From positions 1 through 19,814 of the forward strand of contig CAIRWP010000323.1 in the NCBI GenBank assembly GCA_903882335.1: DNA of 19,814 bases, given 5' to 3'. The notes below the pieces were generated by a model, which searched no databases, was not told the DNA's origin, and was given only the letters and a program-made list of their open reading frames with translations. Below, in pieces: positions 1 through 9,200 of the stretch. The position numbers and the translations under genes are program-made. How positions within the stretch are numbered: the stretch's first letter is position 1; each line of letters begins with the position of its first letter. Source of the DNA: an uncultured Opitutia bacterium. GTDB taxonomy: Bacteria; Verrucomicrobiota; Verrucomicrobiia; Opitutales; UBA953.

Positions 1-2504
1 CCCAGCGCAACAACGGCGGCGCCCGCCAGCGCGGCGCCAAGGGTTCCACGCTGACCGGCGAGGACCTCCTCAGTTTCGCCCCCGCGGGCAAGTGGGTCGC
101 GGCCCTGGGTCCGGAGGTGCGCGGGCGCTTCGACGCCGCCCTGTCCCACGCCATCCTCGTCAACGCCGACTTCGACGCCGCCTCCGAGCGCATCCTGGAG
201 CTCAGCAAGCGCCACCCCCAGGCCGCCATCGCCCTCGCCGAGGACTTCATCTCCGCCTGGGCCCAGGCCCATAACCCGCAGCTGCCCGAGGAGCTCCGCA
301 AGAAGTACGGGCTGCCCGAGGAGACCCGCATCCCCGTCACGCCCGTCATGATGGAGCGCAACATCGACAGCCTCGCCCGCATGATGGGCCTCTTCCGCCA
401 GGCCGGCATCGCCCCGCGCGACTACAACCGCGTGGTCACGGCCTTCGATCTCGCCTATAGTAACGCCGAGGCGTACCGCGAGTCGCACCTCGAGAAGGTC
501 TTCGGCCCGATCCCGCAGCTGAGCGAGCAGGTCTTCTTCCTCATCACCCAGCGCATGCAGGCCAACCTCTCCGACCGCTGGCGCAAACCCGAGACCCAGA
601 AGGTCGGCCTGACGCGCCGCACCGATACCCAGACTTACGAGATGGTCTCCGCCGGCTACGCGCAGACGCTCCGGATGGTCGACCAGTGGCTGGCCGGCCG
701 CACCGACAGCGCCCGGGCCCTGACCTTCGCCGGCGGCCTGCTGTGCGAGTGGGGCGACTACGAGTTCTTCCAGGAGCTCGCGCCCATGGACACGCAGAAG
801 CGCCTGCTGGCCTACAAAGAGCGCAACCTGCAGTCGCAGGAATACTTCCAGCGCGCGGTCGACGCCTACGGTCGCGATGTGCTGCGCAAGAACCCGGCCG
901 ACTACTCCATCGACATCCACCTCGCCTGGTTCAACACGCTCCTCGGCATCGGGCCCAACGGTAACCTGAACCTGGGCAAGACGATGAACCGCGCCGCGCT
1001 CGGCCGGATCCGCACCTCCCTCCAGGCGCTCCCAGGTAAGGCCGCCGCGACGCACCTCAGCATGCTCGCGAAGGTCCTCAACGCCCGCCTGGCCGACGAA
1101 CGCGAGCCCTTGCACGAGGACCTGAAGTACCGCTACCTCGCCAGCGCCCTGGTCGTGACCAAGGACGACCCCTTCACGCTCGGCCTCCAGAAGAAGGTCG
1201 CCTACTTCGACGAGCTGCTCAGCGAGATCCGGCTCCAGACGCGCGTCGACGGCCCGAACACCGTCGGCGTCGACCAGGAGTTCGGCATCCTCGTCAGCGT
1301 GCTCCACACCGAGGCGATGGGGCGCGTCGCGCGCTTCAGCCAGTACCTGAGTAATGAGTCGCCCGCCGCCGTCGGCCCCGGCGGCCAGCCCAAGGCCAAG
1401 CAACGCCGGTCGCTGACCCCGCGCAAGGGCAAGGATTCCGCCGGCGCGCGCGATGACTTCGAGATCGCCCTGACGGAGGCCCTCGCGCCGTTCTTCGACG
1501 TCCGCTCCATCACCTTCTCGGCGCCTGACGTGAAGCCGCGCCCGTCCGCCCGCCCGGGCTGGGAGGAGACCACGCTGGCCTACATCCTCGTCAAGGCCAA
1601 GGACGCCAGCGTCGACAAGGTACCGCCGGTCTCCCTCGACCTCAAGTTCCTCGACCTGTCCGGCCCCGTCACCATCCCGGCCTCCTCCGCCGAGACGCTC
1701 CTCAAGGTGCAGCCAGGGCTCGTCGCCCCGCGCCCGGCCCAGAAGGTCGAGGTCCTGCAGACCTTGGATACCCGGCAGTTCGCCATCAACGGCGCGCTCA
1801 CGCTGGAGATCAAGGCCACCGCCCAGGGCTTGGTCCCCGAACTTGATATGCTGCTCGACCTCGAGCCGCTCCGCAAGGTCGCCGAGGTCCGCCAGGTGAC
1901 CCCGCACGAGGGTCTGCTCATCCGTGAGCTGAGCACGTGGGGCGACCAGGTCGGCCCGCGCTCCGAGCGCCTCTGGACCATCACCCTCGACGGCGACCCG
2001 ATCCGCGCGCGGAACCAGGCGACCGAAGTGCCGTTCCCGGCCGCCCGCTCCAAGGACGTGGCCGTGGTCTGGCAGACCTTCGAGGACCAGGACCTTAAGG
2101 TGCTCCCGAAATCCTCGGTCCTCTTGGACCGCGTGAAGACGGCCCCCGGGGCCGGTCTGGTCGCCGCCGCCGAGGAGACGCCCCTCTGGGCCTACGCCCT
2201 CGGCGGGCTCGTCCTGCTGGCCGGCGGTCTCTTCCTCGCGCTCCGGCCCAAGGGTCCGCCCGCGCCCAAGCCGCTGCGCGCCCGCGATGTCTTCAAGCTC
2301 CCCGCCAGCCTCGACGGCTTCGCGGTCGTCGCCTTGCTGCGCCGCATGGGCGCCAGCCCGCTGATGGCGCTGACCGCCCCGCAGAAGCAGGAGCTCACCG
2401 CCGACCTCGAGCGCGTGCAGTCCGCCTGCTTCGGCGCCGCCGCCGCGATGGCCGAGACCGACCTCAAGGCCGTGGCCGAGAAATGGCTGCGTCTCGCCCG
2501 CTGA
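1..2504 (+). CDS. Large membrane-anchored protein of the MoxR operon, 5' end missing
   Basis: The frame is open from position 3 with no stop, so the gene begins before the window. The GTG at 117 is internal and should not be used as the start. 833 residues are visible. The first three-fifths look alpha-helical. A basic linker near residue 465 (KAKQRRSLTPRKGKDS) leads to a beta-rich stretch (about 519-710). One transmembrane helix follows at about 729-750 (WAYALGGLVLLAGGLFLALR), then a roughly 80-residue helical tail that should lie in the cytoplasm. This beta-rich region, helix and tail resemble the layout of BatD-type proteins of MoxR-vWA operons, but I recognise no named family. It sits 31 nt upstream of the MoxR ATPase gene on the same strand, so a role as a membrane partner of the ATPase is an inference. 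Any signal peptide would be outside the window. Confidence 0.85.
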   Translation, partial: QRNNGGARQRGAKGSTLTGEDLLSFAPAGKWVAALGPEVRGRFDAALSHAILVNADFDAASERILELSKRHPQAAIALAEDFISAWAQAHNPQLPEELRKKYGLPEETRIPVTPVMMERNIDSLARMMGLFRQAGIAPRDYNRVVTAFDLAYSNAEAYRESHLEKVFGPIPQLSEQVFFLITQRMQANLSDRWRKPETQKVGLTRRTDTQTYEMVSAGYAQTLRMVDQWLAGRTDSARALTFAGGLLCEWGDYEFFQELAPMDTQKRLLAYKERNLQSQEYFQRAVDAYGRDVLRKNPADYSIDIHLAWFNTLLGIGPNGNLNLGKTMNRAALGRIRTSLQALPGKAAATHLSMLAKVLNARLADEREPLHEDLKYRYLASALVVTKDDPFTLGLQKKVAYFDELLSEIRLQTRVDGPNTVGVDQEFGILVSVLHTEAMGRVARFSQYLSNESPAAVGPGGQPKAKQRRSLTPRKGKDSAGARDDFEIALTEALAPFFDVRSITFSAPDVKPRPSARPGWEETTLAYILVKAKDASVDKVPPVSLDLKFLDLSGPVTIPASSAETLLKVQPGLVAPRPAQKVEVLQTLDTRQFAINGALTLEIKATAQGLVPELDMLLDLEPLRKVAEVRQVTPHEGLLIRELSTWGDQVGPRSERLWTITLDGDPIRARNQATEVPFPAARSKDVAVVWQTFEDQDLKVLPKSSVLLDRVKTAPGAGLVAAAEETPLWAYALGGLVLLAGGLFLALRPKGPPAPKPLRARDVFKLPASLDGFAVVALLRRMGASPLMALTAPQKQELTADLERVQSACFGAAAAMAETDLKAVAEKWLRLAR

Positions 2505-2535
2505 ACCCACCTTCACGAAAAACCATAACCTCCCC

Positions 2536-3525
2536 ATGAAAGCCTCTTCTTCCGGCGTCGCCAGCGCCCAGCAATTCGTCGCCGATGTGCGCGGCCGCGT
2601 CGGCCAGGTCGTCGTCGGCCAGGACGTCGTCGTCGAGCGCGTGATGATCGCGATGCTCACCGGCGGCCACCTGCTCCTGCAGGGCATGCCCGGCCTCGCC
2701 AAGACCCTGCTCGTCAACACGGTCGCCAAGGCCATCCAACTGGATTTCCGCCGCATCCAGTTCACCGTCGACATGCTCCCGTCCGACATCGTCGGCTCCG
2801 AGGTCATCGACCAGAAGTCCGGCGATTTCCGCATCCACCGCGGGCCAATCTTCACCAACCTGCTGCTGGCGGACGAGATCAATCGCGCCGCCCCCAAGGT
2901 CCAGGGCGCGATGCTCGAGGCCATGCAGGAACGCAAGGTCACCATCGGCGGGCAGACCATGAAGCTCCCGACCCCGTTCCTCGTCATCGCGACGCAGAAC
3001 CCGGTGGAGCAGTCCGGCACCTTCGAGCTGCCGGAGGCCCAGCTCGACCGTTTCATGCTCCTGCACCGCCTCGGCTACCCGACCCGCGATGACGAGCAGA
3101 TGATCCTGCAGCGCCAGCTGGGCATGGGCCTGCGCAAGGAGGACGGCGGCGCCGTCCCGCGCTCGGCGTTCGACATGATCGACGACCGTCCGGTCGGCAC
3201 CGCGGCCGACCTCGTCGCCGCGATGGAGGCCGTCCAGGCCGTCCACGTCAGCGAGGTCTTCCTCAAGCACAGCGTCGCGCTCGTGCGCCGTACGCGCGAG
3301 TCCAAGCTCCTGGATTTCGGCTGCTCGCCGCGCGCCGGCCTCGCCTTGGTCAACGCCGCCCGCGCCCGCGCGGTCATCCACGGCCGCGACTTCGTCACCC
3401 CGGAGGACCTCTTCGCCCTCGCGGAGGACATCGTCCTCCACCGCATCCGCGTGAGTTACGAGGCTTCCGCCGCCGGTCACACCGGCGCGCAGGTGCTGGA
3501 GTCCATCCTCGCCGGCCTCGGCTGA
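2536..3525 (+). CDS. MoxR family AAA+ ATPase
   Basis: 329 residues, the normal length for a MoxR ATPase. Walker A is GMPGLAKT (residues 50-57), Walker B is LLLADEIN (109-116), sensor 1 is ATQNP (152-156), and the family stretch LPEAQLDRFM is at 165-174. A lid domain with SPRAGLALVNAARARA and TPEDL follows. No signal peptide or membrane helix is visible, so it should be cytoplasmic. MoxR ATPases are thought to act as chaperones with vWA-domain partners in complex assembly or metal insertion; the client here is unknown. The DUF58 gene starts 4 nt after its stop and a vWA gene lies further down, the standard context. The start is the first ATG of the conserved frame. The leader just before it is CCTCCCC, with no Shine-Dalgarno sequence. 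Confidence 0.96.
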   Translation: MKASSSGVASAQQFVADVRGRVGQVVVGQDVVVERVMIAMLTGGHLLLQGMPGLAKTLLVNTVAKAIQLDFRRIQFTVDMLPSDIVGSEVIDQKSGDFRIHRGPIFTNLLLADEINRAAPKVQGAMLEAMQERKVTIGGQTMKLPTPFLVIATQNPVEQSGTFELPEAQLDRFMLLHRLGYPTRDDEQMILQRQLGMGLRKEDGGAVPRSAFDMIDDRPVGTAADLVAAMEAVQAVHVSEVFLKHSVALVRRTRESKLLDFGCSPRAGLALVNAARARAVIHGRDFVTPEDLFALAEDIVLHRIRVSYEASAAGHTGAQVLESILAGLG

Positions 3526-3529
3526 ACGC

Positions 3530-4393
3530 ATGCGTCGGACGCACCAGCTCGCCCCCGACCCGGTCGACGCCCGGCAGTTCGAGGTCGCCGTCAAGCACCT
3601 CGCGAACAGCCTGGACTTCGGCCAGGTCGACTCCGTCTTCCATGGGGCGGGGCTGGAGTACGCGCAATCCCGGCTCTACGTGCCCGGGGACGCGGTCAAG
3701 TACATCGACTGGAAGGTCTCGGCCCGCGTGGGCAAGCTGTTCGTGAAGGAGTTCCACGAGACCAAGCAGCTCCCGCTGTACCTGCTCCTGGACACCTCGG
3801 CCTCGATGTGCGTTTCGTCGCTGGCGCTGAGCAAGTACGCCTGGGCGATCCGCGCCGCCACCGGCATGGCCCTCGCGGCCCAATCCGCCGTCACGCCCGT
3901 CGGCCTGCTGGGGTGCGGCGCCGCCGACCTGCACATCCGGCCGACGCTCTCCCGCAACATCGTGATGGAGTGGTCGCACCGTCTCCGCCGCCATGACTTC
4001 ACGGAGGCCACCTCGCTCGCGCGCCGCGCCCGCGAGCTCGCGCCGTCGTTGCGCCGCCGCACCACCATCGTGGTGCTGAGCGACCTCCATGACCCCGGCT
4101 CGCTGGAGGCCCTGCAGGTGCTGGCCCAGCAACACGACTGCGTCGTCCTGCATTTCGAGGATCCCGCCGAACGCGGCGTCGCGGGGACGGGCTTCTTCCG
4201 GGGCCGCGAGGCCGAGTCCGGTGAGGCCTTCCTCGGTCGCGGCGGCCGCCCGTGGGTCGACACCTCCGCCTGGAAGGCCGAGCTGACCCGCTTCGGCATC
4301 GACTACCTCCACCTGCCGACCGACGAGCCGATGGTCGGCAAGCTCCGCCACTTCCTCAAGCACCGCGTCCGCGGCCCGGGCACCGTCCGCTGA
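3530..4393 (+). CDS. DUF58 domain protein
   Basis: 287 residues. The DUF58 signature is at about 47-75: SRLYVPGDAVKYIDWKVSAR followed by GKLFVKEF. Next comes a vWA-like strand, LLLDTSASM (85-93), with a DxSxS metal-site motif (D88, S90, S92). A later strand, TTIVVLSDLHDPG, fits the same fold. No membrane helix is visible, so this is the short soluble form of the family. DUF58 proteins are regular companions of MoxR ATPases; their biochemical role is not settled. The gene lies 4 nt after the MoxR stop and 1 nt before the next gene, so co-translation is likely. There is no room for a separate promoter. Confidence 0.94.
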   Translation: MRRTHQLAPDPVDARQFEVAVKHLANSLDFGQVDSVFHGAGLEYAQSRLYVPGDAVKYIDWKVSARVGKLFVKEFHETKQLPLYLLLDTSASMCVSSLALSKYAWAIRAATGMALAAQSAVTPVGLLGCGAADLHIRPTLSRNIVMEWSHRLRRHDFTEATSLARRARELAPSLRRRTTIVVLSDLHDPGSLEALQVLAQQHDCVVLHFEDPAERGVAGTGFFRGREAESGEAFLGRGGRPWVDTSAWKAELTRFGIDYLHLPTDEPMVGKLRHFLKHRVRGPGTVR

Positions 4394-4394
4394 C

Positions 4395-5246
4395 ATGACC
4401 GACGCCCCCGCCCGCTCCCCTTGGCGCGGCCGCCTCGCCGCGGTCGCCGTGCTGCTCTTGCTCGGGCTCGGCCTGTGGTGGTGGCTGCGGACCGACGACG
4501 CCGTGAACGTCCCGCTGGGCGTCGAGCAGGCCGCCATCGTCACCTACGGGGGCCCGCCGCTCATGGTGAAGCCTTTCAAGTGGGGCGTGGGCGTGAACCT
4601 GCGCATCGCCCAGGTCTCGGAGCGCGACGGCCTGCGCGTCTACGATATCCGCTACTTGGCCAACCGCGCGGGCACCTTCGATCTCAAGGACTACCTCGGC
4701 TCGGAGGACGGTCGCCCGCTCGAGGGGCTGCCGTCGTTCCGTTTCACCGGCGACCCCAAGCTCTCCAAGGACCTCGAGTCGCGCATCCGCGAGACCGAAC
4801 CGGCCGGGGTTGAGATTGGCGGGTATTACACCGTGACCTTGGCGGCGTTGGCGGTGGGCTGGATCGGCTGGCTCCTGCTCCTCATCTTCTACGGTCGACC
4901 AAAACCGGTCGTCGTCGCCCCGCCGGCCCCGCCGCCCACCTTGGCCGAGGAAATGCAGGCCCTGTTGACGCGGGTGGAGCAGGGGACCTTGGACGCCACC
5001 GGCGCCGCGCGGCTGGAGATGCTCCTCCTGCGCGCCTGGCGCGACGGGCTTGTGCCCGCGGACGCCCCCATGGCCCAGGTCCTGGCCGCCGTGGCCGCAG
5101 GTGAACGGACCCGCGACGGTCTGCGGACCCTCCAGCATTGGCTCCATCGCCGGGAAGCGACCGTCACCCGCGAGGAAATCGCCGCCCTCATCCGTCCCTT
5201 GGCGCAACCCGCCGCCTCCGCGCCCCGTCCGGCGCCCGCCCCGTGA
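4395..5246 (+). CDS. Two-helix membrane protein of the MoxR operon, function unknown
   Basis: 283 residues that I cannot assign to a family. There are two hydrophobic helices. One is near the N-terminus (about 12-31, ending in a WWW cluster); the other is central (about 143-167). A roughly 110-residue domain between them probably faces the periplasm. A Pro/Ala linker (about 170-182) leads to a helical C-terminal domain of about 90 residues (TLAEEMQALLTRVEQGTLDA onward) and a Pro-rich end. The start ATG is 1 nt after the DUF58 stop. The stop TGA overlaps the GTG of the vWA gene as GTGA. Membrane proteins of unclear function often fill this slot in Bat-type operons. A scaffold between the cytoplasmic ATPase/DUF58 proteins and the vWA protein is an inference. 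Confidence 0.82.
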   Translation: MTDAPARSPWRGRLAAVAVLLLLGLGLWWWLRTDDAVNVPLGVEQAAIVTYGGPPLMVKPFKWGVGVNLRIAQVSERDGLRVYDIRYLANRAGTFDLKDYLGSEDGRPLEGLPSFRFTGDPKLSKDLESRIRETEPAGVEIGGYYTVTLAALAVGWIGWLLLLIFYGRPKPVVVAPPAPPPTLAEEMQALLTRVEQGTLDATGAARLEMLLLRAWRDGLVPADAPMAQVLAAVAAGERTRDGLRTLQHWLHRREATVTREEIAALIRPLAQPAASAPRPAPAP

Positions 5247-6175
5247 TCTTCCTCCATCCCCAGTGGCTCGCGCTGCTCGCGCTCCCCGTCATCCTCGCCT
5301 TCTACGAGTGGATCCGGCCCGGCCCGCGCGTCGCTATGCCCTTCGACCATGCGCGGCCGCCGCGGGGTCGGTTCGTCCGCGGGCTGATCCTCGCCGCGAA
5401 CTGCCTGCCGGCGGGCTTGCTGGCGATCGCCATCCTCTTCCTCGCCCACCCGGTGACCTTCAACCCGCCCGAGGTCGAGCGGCAGCTGACGAACGTCCAG
5501 ATCGTCCTCGATACCTCGGGTAGCATGACGGGTGTCTACGGGCCGCAGACCGACGGCAAGCGCACGCGCTTCGACGCCGCGATGGAGTCCACGCTGCAGT
5601 TCATCCGCTACCGCAAAGGGGACGCCTTCGGCCTCACCATCTTCTCCCGCAACTTCATCCACTGGGTCCCGCTGACCCAGGACGTCGAGGCCATCGCGCT
5701 GGCCCGGCCCTTCATCTCCCCCAACGTCTTCCCCGACAACCTCTGGGGCGGTACCCTGATCGGCAAGGCCCTGCTGGGTGCGTCGGAGCATCTTGCCGAG
5801 CAGGCCCAGGGCGACCGCATGATCATCCTCATCACGGACGGCGAGAGCAACGACATCAAACCCCCGAAGGATTCGGCCGTACTCGCCGAACTCCAGGCCA
5901 AGGGCGTCCGCGTCTTCGCCATCCTCATGACGGACAAGCCCGTCGAGCCCGCCCTGATCGGTATCGCCCGGTCCACCGGCGGGGAGGCCTTCAACGCCGT
6001 CACGCCGGAGGCCCTGCAGTCGGTCTTCAAGCGCATCGACGAGATGAAGAAGGTCGTCGTCCTCCAGAAGCAGCCCAAGGCCTCTGATTACTACGACCCG
6101 TTCTTCGTGCCCGGGCTGGCCTTGCTGGTCGCCGCCGTGCTCGCCTTGTTCGGCCTGCGCTACAACCCCTGGTAA
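5243..6175 (+). CDS. BatA-like vWA domain membrane protein
   Basis: 310 residues from a GTG start that overlaps the upstream stop (GTGA). A longer reading from the ATG at 5138 would overlap the previous gene by over 100 nt and would add a Pro/Arg-rich sequence in front of the normal N-terminus, so it was not used. The N-terminus FLHPQWLALLALPVILAF matches the Bat N-terminal membrane segment. A second helix is at about 47-68 and a C-terminal helix at about 286-305. The vWA domain lies between them with a complete metal-ion-dependent adhesion site: DTSGS (90-94), T171 and D199 in LITDGES. This is a likely adhesion or scaffold protein in the inner membrane with the vWA domain outside the cytoplasm, working with the MoxR ATPase. 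It is the last gene of the operon, with a hairpin 6 nt after the stop. Confidence 0.94.
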   Translation: MIFLHPQWLALLALPVILAFYEWIRPGPRVAMPFDHARPPRGRFVRGLILAANCLPAGLLAIAILFLAHPVTFNPPEVERQLTNVQIVLDTSGSMTGVYGPQTDGKRTRFDAAMESTLQFIRYRKGDAFGLTIFSRNFIHWVPLTQDVEAIALARPFISPNVFPDNLWGGTLIGKALLGASEHLAEQAQGDRMIILITDGESNDIKPPKDSAVLAELQAKGVRVFAILMTDKPVEPALIGIARSTGGEAFNAVTPEALQSVFKRIDEMKKVVVLQKQPKASDYYDPFFVPGLALLVAAVLALFGLRYNPW

Positions 6176-6180
6176 ACAAG

Positions 6181-6204
6181 AAGGCCGCCCGGGTGGGCGG
6201 CCTT
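6181..6204. terminator. Bidirectional hairpin terminator between convergent genes
   Basis: A perfect 10-bp inverted repeat (AAGGCCGCCC, loop GGGT, GGGCGGCCTT) lies 5 nt after the vWA stop and 21 nt after the autotransporter stop. On the plus strand a short TCTTT follows at a distance; on the minus strand the stem is followed by CTTGTTTACC. Neither side has a full U tract, but the position between two convergent stop codons and the GC-rich perfect stem make it a shared terminator. Confidence 0.8.
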
Positions 6205-6225
6205 CGGCGGGTCTTTCCGGTGGGC

Positions 6226-9200
6226 TTAGAAGCGGAACGTGTAGTTCGCCTTGATCTGGTGGGCGGACTTCAGGTCGGCGCCCGAATGGACGTCGTAGCT
6301 CAGGCCGGCCGAGCGGCCCGCGCCCAGGTCGGCCTGGAGGCCGATGCCGCCGCGGAAGATGTCCTGCCCGGCACCGTAGGTGTTGACGGTGAAGGAAGTC
6401 GGGGCGGAGGCGTCGGCGAAGCCCGCCTTGAGGTAGTTCCCGGTGCTTCCGAGGTTGTGCTCGTAGGCCACGTTGAGCGTGAGCGCCAACTGGGCGCCCA
6501 GCGGCAGCCTGCAGCCCAGGCCGGCCTCGGCGAAGGTGTTGGACTGGGAAGCCTCGGCGATGGCGAGGTTCGCTCCCGTACCGGTCTCCGCGAAGGCGTC
6601 CAGCTTGGACGCGCTGTAGTGCAGGCCGACGTAGGGGGTGAGCGCGCCGAGCTTGGCGAAGCTCAGGCGAGCCAGCGCAGTGCTGCCCTTCAGGCTCTGG
6701 TTGGCGAAGGACTGCCCTTGGCGCGAGCCATCTGCTTCCAGCCGGCCACCGGCGACGGCGAGGTCGAGGCGGGCGAAGTCCAGGTCGGTGGCGAAGCCGA
6801 TGCCCAGGGATTGGCCGCGGCTCCTGGAGCTGAAGCCCGGCGCCGAGCTATCACCCTGGTTACGCGAGATCAGCAGCGAGACGTGCGCGCCGCGGGCGAG
6901 CGCCTTGGTGGCGATCGCGTAGCTGGAGTTGACGTCGTAACCGCCATTCATCGTGGTCGGCGAGGCCGTGAGGGTGGCCTGCTGCTGGTCGTAGCCGACT
7001 TGCACGTTCCAGCCTTCGGCGGCCGGCGCGGCCGCGGTCAGGGCGCGGGTCAACTGGAGGGAGTTGCGCCAGGCCATGATCATCGAGGCGCCATAGGGCT
7101 CGGGGGAGAGCGCGTCCAGGGCGTCGTCGGCGTTGGCGGCGCCGAGGAAGGCGACCGTCGCGGCGCCCATCTCGCCGGAGGCGAGGAAGGCCTTGGCCGT
7201 GGCGGAACCGCCGGCGTTGGCGCGTAGCACCGTGGCGTTGGTGAGGCCGTCCGCGTAGAGCGCGGAGGCGATGGCCTTGCGGTTATCGCCGGTCGTCAGG
7301 TCGGCGAAGGTCTGCGCTTCGTTCAGGCCCGAGCCGTGGATACGTCCGGTGGCGTTGTTGAAGAACACCTGGGTGGTCTGTGTGCTGCGGTCCAGGGTCG
7401 TGAAAGCCCCGGAGTAAGCGCCGGCGCCGACGGCCAGGACGGATTGCGTGCGGGCGAGGTCGAAGGTGCTGCCGGTCCTGGTGATCTTCAGGTTGCTGCC
7501 CGCCTGGAAGGTCGCGGTGCCCGAGACGAGCACTTGGTCATGTTGCGTACCCGCGGTGAGGCCCCAGACTTCGATGTCGAGCGTGCCGGCTTCGAGGTAG
7601 TTGCCGGTGACGTTGACCGTGCCGGGCGAGTTGCCCGGGGCGAAGGTCCCGAGGTTGGTCAGGTTGCCCGTGATGTTCGCGTTCCCGCCGAAGGCGCCGG
7701 TCTTGAGGACGCGGACGGCGGAGGTGAGCGTGCCGTTGGCGATGAGGGTGCCGGCTTCGACGTTGGTGTTGCCGGTATAGGTGGTGGCGCCGCCGAGGGT
7801 CAGGGTGCCGGCGCCGTTCTTCCAGAGGCCGCCCGTGCCGCCGATCGCCCCGGAGACCGTGGTGTTCGCGGTGGTGTTGAACACGCCGCCGGTCCCGGTG
7901 AGGGCGACGTCATGGGCGATGGTCGTCCCGCTGGCGACCACGACGCCGCCGTTACCGAGGGTCAGGAGGTTGCCGACCAAGCCGCTGTTGCTGCCGGCCT
8001 TGTAGTTGAGGGCGATGAACTGGCCTCCTTCGACGAGGGTCGCGGCGCTCGCGCCCGTGGCGGCGGCATGGTTCTGGGTCGCGACCAGGAACCACTTGCT
8101 GCCGACGACACCGTCGTTCACGATCGAAGTGATGTCGATGATGCCCGAGTGCTCTTCGTCGATGGTCTGGAAGAGGGTCGCGCCAGTGGTGAAGCGACTA
8201 CGGTCGGATTCGAAGATCTGCACGGCGTTGGTCTCGCGCAGGGCTTGCGTGGCGAGGGTCGGGTCCACGATCCAGTGCTTGGCGACGTACGCGTTGTTGC
8301 CCGGGTCCTCCTGGATGTAGATCAGGCCGTCGTTGCCGACCGTCAGGTTATCGAAGCTGCGGGCCTTGGCGCCGTCGCGGCCCGTGATGTTGTTCGCGTC
8401 GACCAGGACCCGGATGTTGCCGCCCGTGGTCAGGATGCCGTTGGCGGCGTCGCTGTTGAAGTCCAGCTGGTAGATTTTGGAGGTGACCGTGACGTTGTTC
8501 ATCGCGCTCCCGCTGGCGCCGGTGGTGGCGAGGATCAGGGAGTCGTGGTCGAGCCAATGGGCGTCTTCCGGCCGGGCGAACTGGGTCACGCCGGCCGCCG
8601 TCGAGGCGGCCTGGAATTCGGCGCCGGTCTTGGCGGCGATGGTGGCGTTGGTGAAGATCGGGGCGAGCGTGAAGGTGCCGTTGATGCCCGTGGCGTTCTC
8701 CAGGGCGATGGCGCCCGAGTATCCGACGGACGAGCTCGCCTTCACGCCGTAGACCTGACCGTTCGCGAGGCCCGCACGTTCGACGGCGTTACCGCTGTTG
8801 GTCTTGGTGCCGAGGTAGACGTAGACTTCGCCCGGGGTGGTGTCATCCGTGCCGACCACGACGGTCTGCAGGAGGTTGGCCGCTCCCGGGCTCGCGCCGT
8901 AGTTCGTCCGGGCCAGCAGGTTCTCGTAGGAGTATTTGCCATGATGGGGCAGTTCGTAGACCTTACCCGCGTCCGTGCCGCTCACGACCCAGGCGAACGC
9001 CTTGCCCTCGGCGCCGGTCTCCTCGCCGTTGAGGAAGATGCGGCCGTCGTAGCCGGCCCCGGAAGTGGCGTCGAAGAAGGCGCCGAGCGCCGGAAGGTCG
9101 GCGGAGCAGGGGCGGAGGTAGGCGTACGCGGTGGCCGGCGCGGCCCAGGTGGTGCCGTTCCACATCATCTGGTTGGCGCGGGAGGTCAGGAAGTCGCCCC

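Noticed and set aside
5138..5242. Upstream ATG start for the vWA gene
   Set aside because: It would overlap the previous gene by over 100 nt and put a Pro/Arg-rich sequence before the Bat-type N-terminal helix; the GTGA overlap start fits better.
2464..5791. Several minus-strand frames of 280-382 codons opposite the MoxR operon
   Set aside because: They lie antisense to genes with intact motifs (Walker A/B, DUF58, MIDAS) and show no domain features.
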